From assembly GCF_003096715.1 (NCBI RefSeq), contig NZ_QEOL01000007.1, forward strand, positions 62,001 to 126,000: 64,000 nucleotides of DNA, given 5' to 3'. The DNA comes from Paraburkholderia silvatlantica (GTDB taxonomy: Bacteria; Pseudomonadota; Gammaproteobacteria; Burkholderiales; Burkholderiaceae). The notes beneath the pieces are model-generated. The model worked only from the letters and a program-made list of their open reading frames with translations. It was not told the DNA's origin and made no database searches. Numbering within the stretch: the stretch's first letter is position 1; each line of letters opens with the position of its first letter. This document shows, piece by piece, positions 46,698 to 54,063 of this stretch. The translations under genes and the position numbers were made by a program.

Positions 46698-47933
46698 TCA
46701 GCCCATCCAGCTACCAGGAAAGGCAGGCATCACGGGCTGCACCTTCTGGGCGGCCACGACGCGCTTGACGGTGCGGCGCGCACCCTCGCACGCATAGCGA
46801 AGCGCATCGATCACGTGATTGTCCTTGTCTTGCAGAATGGGGAGAACCTGATCCGTGAGCGGATCGGTCTTGTAGCGATAGAGCGAAAGCTCGTCGATCG
46901 TGTGCTTGCAGCGCGGGTGCACGATGATTTCGAAGCTCTTCAGGAACTCAACGCCTTCCTCCAGACTCTTCGCGCCCTTCACTGCAGGGCTGATCTTCGG
47001 GAAGCCGTTGTTGCGCATGTGGCTGATCGTCTCGGGCCGCGCCGAATCTGCGGTGATGGGCCACTTCTCGGCGTCAGGCACGGCCATGAACAGCTCGGGC
47101 AGGTTCACGATCTCGCAGCCGACCTGATAGGCCTCGTAGTCGACGTAGAGCGCGTTGCCCTCGATCGAGCAGCGCACCAGCACGCTCGGATCGATAGAGA
47201 AGCCCCAGTCAGCACCAAGGCGGAAGATCGTGCCCGCCGGGCGCTCGAACTCTTCGACGCGCCAGTTGCGGAACACGCGCGCCTCGCTGTTCTGCTGGTA
47301 CTGGCCTAGCCAGATGTGCGTGTATTTGTCCGGGTCACGGCTGCGGTCGTACTCCATCTCCAGGCGCAAAACGTCCGGAAACCACGGGTTGTCGCTGTAA
47401 TTCGCCTCGACGACCGTCGCGTTCGGCGGTGGATTGCCACCGCGCAGAAGCACGTCGACGGGGTCGGTGCTGTAGCGCGGGTTCCACGAGAACCACAGTT
47501 CACTGTTCGGCTTGCGGATCGTCGGGCGCAGCATGTCGAGCGACTTCTGGCTCAGCGTCTGCGCCTCTTCTACCCATGCGATATCGAAGCCTTCAAGCGA
47601 CTTGATCGATTCCGCCGTGTGGTTCTGCATGCCCTGGAAAATGACCAAGCCGCCCAGCGAACTCTTGATCTTGGCGTCCTGCACATCGAAGTAAAAGCCA
47701 GCGTTCAGGCTCTCGATCTTCGACTCCAACAGCTTTTTCACCGACTGGTCGAGCGACTTCTGGTTCTCACGCACACAGACGATGTCGGTTTTCTCCATCA
47801 CCGAGCGCTCGATCAGCGCCTCGCCGAAGAAATGCGACTTGCCGCTGCCCCGGCCGCCATGCACGCCCTTGTAGCGGGCAGGCTCCAGCATCGGGAGGAA
47901 CACCCGCGGCGTCTCGATCGTGAGTTCCGTCAT
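46698..47933 (-). CDS. Terminase large subunit
   Basis: 411 residues. ATPase: Walker A GGRGSGKSHFFGEAL (about residue 26), Walker B FDIAWVEEAQTLS, coupling motif WFSWNPR. Nuclease: acidic residues in LGADWGFSIDPS, TADSARPETISH and DKDNHVIDALRYA. Packages DNA into the procapsid and makes the ends. The ATG overlaps the small-subunit stop by four bases. Confidence 0.93.
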   Translation of the reverse strand: MTELTIETPRVFLPMLEPARYKGVHGGRGSGKSHFFGEALIERSVMEKTDIVCVRENQKSLDQSVKKLLESKIESLNAGFYFDVQDAKIKSSLGGLVIFQGMQNHTAESIKSLEGFDIAWVEEAQTLSQKSLDMLRPTIRKPNSELWFSWNPRYSTDPVDVLLRGGNPPPNATVVEANYSDNPWFPDVLRLEMEYDRSRDPDKYTHIWLGQYQQNSEARVFRNWRVEEFERPAGTIFRLGADWGFSIDPSVLVRCSIEGNALYVDYEAYQVGCEIVNLPELFMAVPDAEKWPITADSARPETISHMRNNGFPKISPAVKGAKSLEEGVEFLKSFEIIVHPRCKHTIDELSLYRYKTDPLTDQVLPILQDKDNHVIDALRYACEGARRTVKRVVAAQKVQPVMPAFPGSWMG

Positions 47934-48514
47934 GCCTTGGCATCCACGATGCGACGCGTGATCGAACTGATCTTGCCGCGGTCGCCCGCATTCAAGCGCT
48001 CAATCTGGTCCTTGTTGGCGCGCAACAGGTCGCGTGCGATCTCGCTCGACTCGTTCGCCATCTTCGTCAACGCCGAAATGCCCGCTAGCGCCATGACGCT
48101 CTGCTTGCTCATCGGGTCGGTGTCGTCGATCTTCGCCACCTCGGCATGCGCGATGCCGGACAAACGATGCGCGGTGGCAGCGCCGTATTCAGCTGCTGAT
48201 GCGAGGTGGCCGCTGATCGCGGTCAGCTTCTGCGCCAGGTCGTTGACGATGGTCTGGCGAGACATCGGCAATTCGGCGATTTGTTCGGCAATTCGGCGCG
48301 AGGCCAAATCGGCTTCAACTTTCTCCTGAGCCAATGCCTGTAAGGGTTTTGCACCGTTCGGCAATTCGGCTTTATTCGGCTTTATCTTGCGCCGAAGGGA
48401 GGATTCGTTGACGCCGAATTCGGCGGCCAAAGAGTTGAGCGATTCGCCGTCGACGAGGTGACGGCGCTCGATCTGTGCCCACTGCTCAGGGGTGAGAGCG
48501 GACTTGCGGCCCAT
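47930..48514 (-). CDS. Terminase small subunit-like DNA-binding protein
   Basis: 194 residues. N-terminal helix-turn-helix GRKSALTPEQWAQIERRHLV continuing LNSLAAEFGVNESSLRRKI, then a helical oligomerisation-type region. ATG at 48514 (MGRKSAL) is chosen; the frame is open 21 codons further. It precedes the large subunit with a four-base overlap, so a small terminase function (packaging-site recognition) is likely but rests on context. Confidence 0.75.
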   Translation of the reverse strand: MGRKSALTPEQWAQIERRHLVDGESLNSLAAEFGVNESSLRRKIKPNKAELPNGAKPLQALAQEKVEADLASRRIAEQIAELPMSRQTIVNDLAQKLTAISGHLASAAEYGAATAHRLSGIAHAEVAKIDDTDPMSKQSVMALAGISALTKMANESSEIARDLLRANKDQIERLNAGDRGKISSITRRIVDAKA

Positions 48515-48515
48515 G

Positions 48516-48677
48516 TCAGACGGCTCCGTACCAGCCGCTGATCGAGTAGGTGAAGCCTCGATCGCCGAAACGGACAAAGAGCGGCACGCGATAGCTCAGC
48601 GCAAGAACCTTGCGAGCCATATGGCGGGTATCGCGAACGGCGGGAAGCGCCGCTTCGCGGAATGCCTTCGTGGTCAC
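48516..48677 (-). CDS. Small phage protein between GroES-like and terminase genes
   Basis: 53 residues from GTG 48677: MTTKAFREAALPAVRDTRHM, then KVLALSYRVPLFVRFGDRGF. It overlaps the GroES-like stop by four bases (GTGA) and ends two bases before the terminase small start. This tight packing supports it as a true gene despite its size. Function unknown. Confidence 0.62.
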   Translation of the reverse strand: MTTKAFREAALPAVRDTRHMARKVLALSYRVPLFVRFGDRGFTYSISGWYGAV

Positions 48678-48982
48678 TGGCATTCCAGCACCCCGCAGAC
48701 GTCGGCTTCCTGCATGATCAGATAGCGCTTGCCGTCTTCGTGATGCTCGCGGTGCTGAAATTCACCGAAGACGATGCGCTGGCCCGCCTCGACGACGAGC
48801 GGAATGCGCGCGCCGCTGCGCGAACGCTTGCCCGGGCCGACGGCCACGATGGTGCCGGTGTTGCCGAGGTGGCGCGCGCTTTCGATATCGGTTTTCACCT
48901 TGACGACAAGGCCGGCGCTCGTCACGTCATCACGCAGCTCATCGGGCAGCACCACGATGCGATCTTCGGTCGGCTGGATCAT
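48674..48982 (-). CDS. Phage-encoded GroES-like co-chaperonin
   Basis: 102 residues. MIQPTEDRIVVLPDELRDDV, the mobile-loop region DIESARHLGNTGTIVAVGPG, then GARIPLVVEAGQRIVFGEFQ and the end KRYLIMQEADVCGVLE follow the Cpn10 fold strand by strand. The GTIVAVGPG motif is the clearest family mark. It could replace host GroES to fold capsid or other phage proteins, as T4 gp31 does. ATG at 48982; flanking genes overlap by four bases each. Confidence 0.83.
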   Translation of the reverse strand: MIQPTEDRIVVLPDELRDDVTSAGLVVKVKTDIESARHLGNTGTIVAVGPGKRSRSGARIPLVVEAGQRIVFGEFQHREHHEDGKRYLIMQEADVCGVLECQ

Positions 48983-49122
48983 TTGCGGGCTTCCTTGCGC
49001 TTCGCCTCGCGCTGCACGTTCAGCGCAATAGCGACGGCCTGCTTTTGGGGCTTGCCTGCGGCCAGCTCGGTCTTGATGTTTTTGGCGACATTCTTGCCAG
49101 CCATCGACTTCAGCAGCGGCAT
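48979..49122 (-). CDS. Small basic phage protein, first late gene
   Basis: 47 residues: MPLLKSMAGKNVAKNIKTEL, ending VQREAKRKEARK. Strongly basic. ATG at 49122 has GGAGC five bases before it; MAGKNV at 49104 is an alternative. Proteins of this type with AGKNVAKNIKxE are common in phages. It sits directly behind a terminator. Confidence 0.62.
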   Translation of the reverse strand: MPLLKSMAGKNVAKNIKTELAAGKPQKQAVAIALNVQREAKRKEARK

Positions 49123-49143
49123 GCAAGCTCCAGAAAAGAAAAA

Positions 49144-49173
49144 GCCCCAGCGCGCCGGGGGACGGGCTGGGGC
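49144..49173 (-). terminator. Intrinsic terminator just before the late operon
   Basis: Stem GCCCCAGC / GCTGGGGC with a 14-base loop; on the minus strand it is followed by TTTTTCTTTTC and then, within ten bases, by the ribosome site and start of the first late gene. Confidence 0.82.
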
Positions 49174-49221
49174 GGAATCGATGCCGGGAGAGAGAGGCAC
49201 CGAGAGGAGACACGGAAATAA

Positions 49222-49257
49222 AAAAGCCCCGCGCGGCTCTCACCGTGCGGGGCTTTT
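49222..49257. terminator. Strong bidirectional intrinsic terminator
   Basis: Perfect 11-bp stem AAAAGCCCCGC / GCGGGGCTTTT (loop 49233-49246), with A and T runs on the two sides. It separates the early leftward genes from the late block. Confidence 0.9.
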
Positions 49258-49285
49258 CTCTGGGCGCAACTTGCCCAACTGGACG

Positions 49286-49687
49286 CTAATCTGCCACAAC
49301 CAATACGGACTGGCAAGCTTTTTTATCGAGCAAGCCCACAGCGACCAACATTGGACAGAGAACACGCTTCGCGCGCAAATACTCCACATCGACGGCATCG
49401 ACGCGCACGCTCGACCATACCGACGCGCCCGCCGAAAAATTACGCATCGCCGTATTCACCGCGACGCGCGCGCGCAGATCGAGCTTCTGGATCATCGGCT
49501 CAATCACCTTGCCCACGGACTTCTTGCGCGACCATTCGATCTCGGCATCGATATCGTCGTGCTCAAGCCATTGGCGGCTACTGCGAAAGTGCGCGCACGT
49601 GCTGTCGAATGCCTGGTAGTCGGTGCCCGGGTTGTAGCCCTGGCTCCATTCGTACCAGTCGAGCAGCAGTTCGTCGATGCGGTCCAT
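49286..49687 (-). CDS. Last early gene, possible antiterminator (Q position)
   Basis: 133 residues: MDRIDELLLDWYEWSQGYNP, FRSSRQWLEHDDIDAEIEWS, RVAVNTAMRNFSAGASVWSS. A helical protein with Trp-rich N-terminus that resembles short proteins found in the same place in related prophages. It is the last gene before two terminators that must be crossed to express the late block, which is where Q-type antiterminators lie in lambdoid phages. No Q family motif is claimed. Confidence 0.5.
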   Translation of the reverse strand: MDRIDELLLDWYEWSQGYNPGTDYQAFDSTCAHFRSSRQWLEHDDIDAEIEWSRKKSVGKVIEPMIQKLDLRARVAVNTAMRNFSAGASVWSSVRVDAVDVEYLRAKRVLCPMLVAVGLLDKKACQSVLVVAD

Positions 49688-49700
49688 TTATCCCCCGGGG

Positions 49701-50276
49701 TTATGCAGCCAAACTGAGAATCTGAGCGTGAAATGCTGTGCGCTGGCGAGGATCATCAGCGCGCCGCTCGCGACCGCGATTGCGCTCGCGAATGGCCGCC
49801 TGCTCGGGCCGCTGCAGATCCTTGATGCGTTCGAGCAGAGCCATCACATCGTGCGGGTCGACGATGATTTCCTCGGTGCGCGCGAGCGGCGTAGCGAAAA
49901 TGCCAAAGTCATCAATGCACTTTCGCTCAACCGATGAAAACTGCGGCATCGCATCGATAGGCGAAAAGCTAGCGAAGTTGTCATGGACGACCACGTGCAA
50001 GTCGCTCGCCATATGAACGATGCTGAAATCGAGCGGGCGATCAAGGCCACCCGCGCCATAGTGAGTCCGCGCGAAAAAATCAACGGCCACCGAATTAGTG
50101 AAACCCCGCATACGCAGATCGCTGTGACGCATCGCAATGCGCACGCCCATATCCATGAAATCCTGCTCAGCCGATAACTCCCAACCGGCCTGCTGCAGGG
50201 CTGGCAATGTCGCCACCCAACCGCAGAAATGCACGCGGTGGGGCAGCGAAAGAACGCGAGGGTCAGAACGAGCCAT
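49701..50276 (-). CDS. Hypothetical phage protein
   Basis: 191 residues. MARSDPRVLSLPHRVHFCGW, central RMRGFTNSVAVDFFARTHYG, C-terminal LLERIKDLQRPEQAAIRERN. Not recognised. Early region, between the possible antiterminator and a row of small overlapping genes. Confidence 0.6.
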   Translation of the reverse strand: MARSDPRVLSLPHRVHFCGWVATLPALQQAGWELSAEQDFMDMGVRIAMRHSDLRMRGFTNSVAVDFFARTHYGAGGLDRPLDFSIVHMASDLHVVVHDNFASFSPIDAMPQFSSVERKCIDDFGIFATPLARTEEIIVDPHDVMALLERIKDLQRPEQAAIRERNRGRERRADDPRQRTAFHAQILSLAA

Positions 50277-50478
50277 CGGCGATGCTCGCCTCAAGGTCGT
50301 CGATCTCGCGCTTCAGGTTGGCCACCACGTTCTCCGCGGCGGCCAGCGCGCGCAACTTCACCTTCAGCGCATCCTTGCCCTTGCGGGCATTTTCCTGGCG
50401 CACTTCCAGTTCAGCTTGCTCACGAACCGAAAGCTCTCGCCCTTCTGCGTTGATATCGGTGACGTTATTCATATTCAT
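50263..50478 (-). CDS. Small coiled-coil phage protein
   Basis: 71 residues: MNMNNVTDINAEGRELSVRE then a heptad-like helix LRALAAAENVVANLKREIDD. ATG at 50478 overlaps the stop of the upstream small gene (ATGA), which decides the start. Function unknown. Confidence 0.62.
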   Translation of the reverse strand: MNMNNVTDINAEGRELSVREQAELEVRQENARKGKDALKVKLRALAAAENVVANLKREIDDLEASIADGSF

Positions 50479-50627
50479 CTCCTCGTAATGGTGATCTTGA
50501 AAGGCAGCAGCGAATGCCACCAGGGTTTGCGCTGCAGAAGCCGAAGCTTCTCGGCATCCACAGCGCGACGAAACTCCTCACGGCGAACTTCGGCTTCCGC
50601 CTGCTCGCGCACAGCGCGCGCGTCCAT
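50475..50627 (-). CDS. Small basic phage protein
   Basis: 50 residues: MDARAVREQAEAEVRREEFR, then LRLLQRKPWWHSLLPFKITI and an Arg end. A charged helix followed by a Trp/Pro-hydrophobic patch suggests membrane association. Its ATG overlaps the upstream stop by one base (TGATG) and its stop overlaps the next ATG, so it is well embedded in the operon. Confidence 0.65.
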   Translation of the reverse strand: MDARAVREQAEAEVRREEFRRAVDAEKLRLLQRKPWWHSLLPFKITITRR

Positions 50628-51373
50628 CAGATCGCGCGCTCGATCGCTTCGAGCTCGGCGTGGATCTTTGCGACGGTGCTCGCTTCGAAGCCGAGCAGCA
50701 GCCCCTTGATCGCGTGCACATGACCGCGAATGGTGCTACTCGGGACGACGGAAACGCTGGCTTCCAGCGTGTCGTCGCCTTGCGAGGCAGGCAGTGCAGA
50801 CGATGCCGAGGCGTTTTCGGAGAACGCGGCCGCAGCCGACGCATCGACGTTTGGGGATTCACCAGTAGGTGCGGCCGTATTGATAGACGGTGAGATCTGG
50901 TTCTGCGAGGCATCCGGGCTGACCGTCGCATTCTCTTGTGTCGAAGCCGCCGCATCCGGGGCAGCGCTCACGTTTCCCTGCTCACCTGCGGAGCCAGCAG
51001 TGCTCTCGACCGTCGCAGTTGAATTCGGATTCGCAGATGCAAGCGACGGCACCGATGCATTCGACCCATCGGACGCCGCGCCCGCGTTTCCCGAATCACC
51101 CGCAGCAGCTGCCGCGATAACTTGCGCAGGCTCGACAGCGGGTGCACCGTTTCCCTGATCAGCTGCGCTCGAGACCGGCACAACGGGCGCAGACGTCGCG
51201 TCCTGAGATTGCTGCCCCAACAAGGCACCACCAACAGCGTTTCCCGTCGCCAGTTCAGTGCTGCTGGGTGCGCCGTCGAGACCGAGCGCATGCTCGATCT
51301 TCTGTTCAAGGGTGCGGAATCCTTCAGCGATCTCGCTGCCGAGGCTTTGATGGTTTTGTTGCTCTTCGCTCAC
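50627..51373 (-). CDS. Ala/Ser-rich low-complexity phage protein
   Basis: 248 residues. Helical N-terminus LGSEIAEGFRTLEQKIEHAL, a very long Ala/Ser/Pro/Asn linker (about residues 35-200), and a helical C-terminus RGHVHAIKGLLLGFEASTVA. Two short helical ends joined by disorder. Homologues and function not recognised. Confidence 0.6.
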   Translation of the reverse strand: MSEEQQNHQSLGSEIAEGFRTLEQKIEHALGLDGAPSSTELATGNAVGGALLGQQSQDATSAPVVPVSSAADQGNGAPAVEPAQVIAAAAAGDSGNAGAASDGSNASVPSLASANPNSTATVESTAGSAGEQGNVSAAPDAAASTQENATVSPDASQNQISPSINTAAPTGESPNVDASAAAAFSENASASSALPASQGDDTLEASVSVVPSSTIRGHVHAIKGLLLGFEASTVAKIHAELEAIERAI

Positions 51374-51474
51374 GTTGCTCTCCGATTAATGTGAAGCGGT
51401 TGCTTTATTGCGAGGTGCGAACTAGCCTCGGAGAGGCTAGCCCGCGACGTTGCCCCTAGTCCTCAGGCCACGGG

Positions 51475-51978
51475 TTATGCGAAAGCGGCGATACGGTCGC
51501 CGAGAATGCGGGAGTACTCTCCCATCGCACGCGCTTGTGCCGCCAGACGCTCGCGCTCCTCTTCGGCGAGGCCGCTAAAGATCGGCGTGCCGACGAAAGC
51601 GCTGAGCTTCGTGAGCTTCTCGTCGAGCTCGGTCTTCTCATCGATAACACGCTGCTGATGCGGAACATGCTGCGATGCGAGCGACGTATACGCCGCGAGC
51701 CTTCCTTCTGCAGCTTCCGTCTTCGCCGCCTGCCCCTTCTGGTAAGGCATCCATTCGGCGTACGGCCCCTCCTTCGGGCGAATAGCGGCATCGTCGCCAA
51801 GCAGCTGGATGCTCGGCCGGGCGTGCACGCGGCCGAAGGCATCGAACACGGTGAGGTTCACGAGGCTGTCCGAATGCACGTGCGCGATGATTGCGGCGAT
51901 CGCTTCGCCGCCGTGCGGCACCTGGTCATCCTTCGATGGCGTGAAAAGCACGACACGGCCGCGGGTAGGTTTAATCAC
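51475..51978 (-). CDS. Two-part hypothetical phage protein
   Basis: 167 residues. N-terminal half MIKPTRGRVVLFTPSKDDQV looks like a small beta-barrel found in many phages. The C-terminal 60 residues (VIDEKTELDEKLTKLSAFVG, LAAQARAMGEYSRILGDRIA) are a helical hairpin also found as a separate short phage protein. The fusion is common; the role is unknown. A small hairpin (51422-51440) lies in the gap upstream. Confidence 0.65.
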   Translation of the reverse strand: MIKPTRGRVVLFTPSKDDQVPHGGEAIAAIIAHVHSDSLVNLTVFDAFGRVHARPSIQLLGDDAAIRPKEGPYAEWMPYQKGQAAKTEAAEGRLAAYTSLASQHVPHQQRVIDEKTELDEKLTKLSAFVGTPIFSGLAEEERERLAAQARAMGEYSRILGDRIAAFA

Positions 51979-52030
51979 GATGCTTCCTCAGGTTGAACTG
52001 CAGGGTGAGCCGGAACGCGCCGGCGAAAGG

Positions 52031-52270
52031 TCAAACGACAACAGTGAATGAGATGCCCCAATGCAATGCCCACTCGATCAGCTGCTCGCGCAGCGCGGGA
52101 TTGCGCGGGAATGGAAAATCGAGCTGGAGACGGCCGCCAGCAAGCCGCGTGAGTTCGCCCGAAAACGGGCAACCGTCGAGCGCGATGAGCTGCAGCTTCT
52201 GGGCCTCATCGATGCGCTGACGGCTCGAATCGATCAGTGCCTGCGGGATATCGCCCCACTGAATGCACAT
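52031..52270 (-). CDS. Hypothetical phage protein
   Basis: 79 residues: MCIQWGDIPQALIDSSRQRI, ending EWALHWGISFTVVV. ATG at 52270; the longer frame is a shadow. Not recognised. Confidence 0.55.
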   Translation of the reverse strand: MCIQWGDIPQALIDSSRQRIDEAQKLQLIALDGCPFSGELTRLAGGRLQLDFPFPRNPALREQLIEWALHWGISFTVVV

Positions 52271-52278
52271 GTGCGCGC

Positions 52279-52614
52279 TCAAGATTCCTCCGCCAGCGTC
52301 AGTTCGCGATCGCCGCTGTCGAGAAACGCCGCCAGCGACTTCCGGTTCTTCGAGACGAGCGCCTTGCAACGGAGATACTCCGGCGTGATCCAAGCGCTGC
52401 GCGGCGCTTCGACAGCGCGGCGCCGCTCCTCCGGCACAAAAACCTCCACCTCGACGCGCTCGGATTCGAGCGTCCCATCGGCGCGCACGATGCGCCGCAC
52501 CGCGCGAACGCGCGAATTAAGCTCGCAATCTCCAGGCACGTAGGTCACTCGGCGATATCGACCAAGCTCGACGGCGACGATGCTCGGCACCTCAACAGTG
52601 AGAACGAGCTTCAT
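52279..52614 (-). CDS. Hypothetical phage protein
   Basis: 111 residues. Beta-rich first half (MKLVLTVEVPSIVAVELGRY, VEVEVFVPEERRRAVEAPRS) and a helical end. Overlaps the Ref-like gene by four bases (52611-52614). Not recognised. Confidence 0.58.
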   Translation of the reverse strand: MKLVLTVEVPSIVAVELGRYRRVTYVPGDCELNSRVRAVRRIVRADGTLESERVEVEVFVPEERRRAVEAPRSAWITPEYLRCKALVSKNRKSLAAFLDSGDRELTLAEES

Positions 52615-52913
52615 CGCTGATCTCCATAAAGCCGCTCGAGCGTGGCGTTGAGCAGGTCGATTTGCGTCATCTTCAGGATGTGCAGGTAGTGCTGATCGCC
52701 GTGCACGCCGTTGCGCCCCTGGTGACAGTCGTCCTCGCAAAGCGGAACGGTGCAAAAGTGGCCGGCACGCTGCGCGCCGCCGTGGCCAACGCGCACGTGA
52801 TGGACGCTGGTCTTGCTCTCCTGCTTCCGGCCGAGCAGGTAGCAGCAGATGCACTCCATCGCAGCGACGCGGCCCATGTGTGCGCTCTCGCGCTTGTTCG
52901 CTCGCTGGCTCAT
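52611..52913 (-). CDS. Ref-like HNH-type nuclease (RecA-dependent nuclease family)
   Basis: 100 residues. A zinc/HNH arrangement is visible: CICCYLLGRKQESKTSVHHV (paired Cys, then HH), GHFCTVPLCEDDCHQGRNGV and HGDQHYL. This order fits the small Ref-type proteins (phage P1 Ref), which cut DNA within RecA filaments. ATG at 52913 overlaps the upstream stop by four bases. Assignment is by pattern and is moderately sure. Confidence 0.65.
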   Translation of the reverse strand: MSQRANKRESAHMGRVAAMECICCYLLGRKQESKTSVHHVRVGHGGAQRAGHFCTVPLCEDDCHQGRNGVHGDQHYLHILKMTQIDLLNATLERLYGDQR

Positions 52914-53572
52914 GCCGACACCTGCCTGACAAGCGACGCGAATGGATCGACGCGGCCCGCTCGCACCGCTTGACGCTCGCGGTATTCGCGGCACGCGATG
53001 CTCGCGGTTTTGCGCGGCGGCTTCAGTGCATCCGGACCGACACCCAGCTCCCACTTCGCACTGAGGTTTCCGCAGCGGCCCGAGCGAGCCCAGTCGCCGA
53101 CGCGAACCTTTTTGCCGTGATAGCGCGCGAGCAGCTTGTCGATCGAATTGCGCGAAGCGCCGGTCGCGACCATGAGCTGCGCGCACGTCATGCTCTGGCC
53201 ATCCGCCAGAGCGCGCTCAATCGCTTCCCATACCCACGAATAGCCTTCCCGGCCGCGCCGCATTTTTTTGCCCGATAGGCCGATGCGCTGCGCTTCGCCC
53301 TTCGCCTCGACATAGTTGCGATGCGGGAGCAGGCGGCGCACACCCTGCTTGATCGACTCCTTGCTCCGATAGATCTGCGCGAGCAGCTTGCGCTCTCGCG
53401 GCGTCCACTTCATCGCCTCGGACAGGCTGATATCCAGCTTTGCTGCCTGATTCTTCGCACCCTCCCATGTCCGCCCCGGCAACCGATGCATCTGCGAGAT
53501 CAGCGTGAGGCGTTCGCCCGCGATCGCCTTGAGCACGGCCTTTTCCTCTGGGCTCCAGCGTCGTCCGCCCAT
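52910..53572 (-). CDS. Helix-turn-helix phage DNA-binding protein
   Basis: 220 residues. N-terminal SANT/Myb-like repeats: RWSPEEKAVLKAIAGERLTL and KWTPRERKLLAQIYRSKESI. Second half has a winged-helix-like AQLMVATGASRNSIDKLLAR. Overlaps neighbours by one and four bases. A role in DNA binding during replication or recombination is likely from context. Confidence 0.65.
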   Translation of the reverse strand: MGGRRWSPEEKAVLKAIAGERLTLISQMHRLPGRTWEGAKNQAAKLDISLSEAMKWTPRERKLLAQIYRSKESIKQGVRRLLPHRNYVEAKGEAQRIGLSGKKMRRGREGYSWVWEAIERALADGQSMTCAQLMVATGASRNSIDKLLARYHGKKVRVGDWARSGRCGNLSAKWELGVGPDALKPPRKTASIACREYRERQAVRAGRVDPFASLVRQVSA

Positions 53573-54063
53573 CAGACCTCCCGCACGTCAAAGCCGCCAC
53601 CCTTCGCCTTGCGCACCAGGCGGAACGCAAACGGGTATTGCGCGGCGGCGGCCTTCAGCTTCACGTTGGCGTCTTCCTCCATGAAGCCCTTGAACTCGTG
53701 CAGTTCGAGCGCGCCGCTGGCGACGATCACCGCGAAGTCTGGCGTGTAGAACGTGTTGTCGGCCAAACGCAGCTTGATGCCCTCGAAGCGGAACCAGAGC
53801 ACCTTGCCGACGCTCTTGAGCGCTTCGAGGTATTGCGCGTAGGCCGCTTCGGACTTGTTCATTTTTCCGCCGCCCATGCGCCCCAATTGGCGATGCACGG
53901 CGCGCGCGTCGCCGACCATCGAAGCCAGTTCCGGTGCGAGCGGCGGCAGCGCGGGCGATTCGAGGTGCGCGGCAGCGCTCGCGATCTCGCCGCGAATGCG
54001 CGCGGTACCGAGGCGACCGCCGACGATGGCGCTTTCAGCGAAGCGCAGCGTGTTCTTGCTCAT
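53572..54063 (-). CDS. DUF1064-like PD-(D/E)XK endonuclease
   Basis: 163 residues. The catalytic layout is readable: Glu in MNKSEAAYAQYL, Asp in NTFYTPDFAVIV, Glu-x-Lys in LELHEFKGFM. These match DUF1064-family phage nucleases, related to junction resolvases. Sited just after the replication gene, so it may process replication or recombination intermediates. Overlaps by four bases with the replication gene. Confidence 0.78.
   Translation of the reverse strand: MSKNTLRFAESAIVGGRLGTARIRGEIASAAAHLESPALPPLAPELASMVGDARAVHRQLGRMGGGKMNKSEAAYAQYLEALKSVGKVLWFRFEGIKLRLADNTFYTPDFAVIVASGALELHEFKGFMEEDANVKLKAAAAQYPFAFRLVRKAKGGGFDVREV

Noticed and set aside
49351..49725. Plus-strand frame over the possible antiterminator gene
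   Set aside because: Arg/Ser/Pro-rich shadow; the minus-strand frame fits operon spacing.
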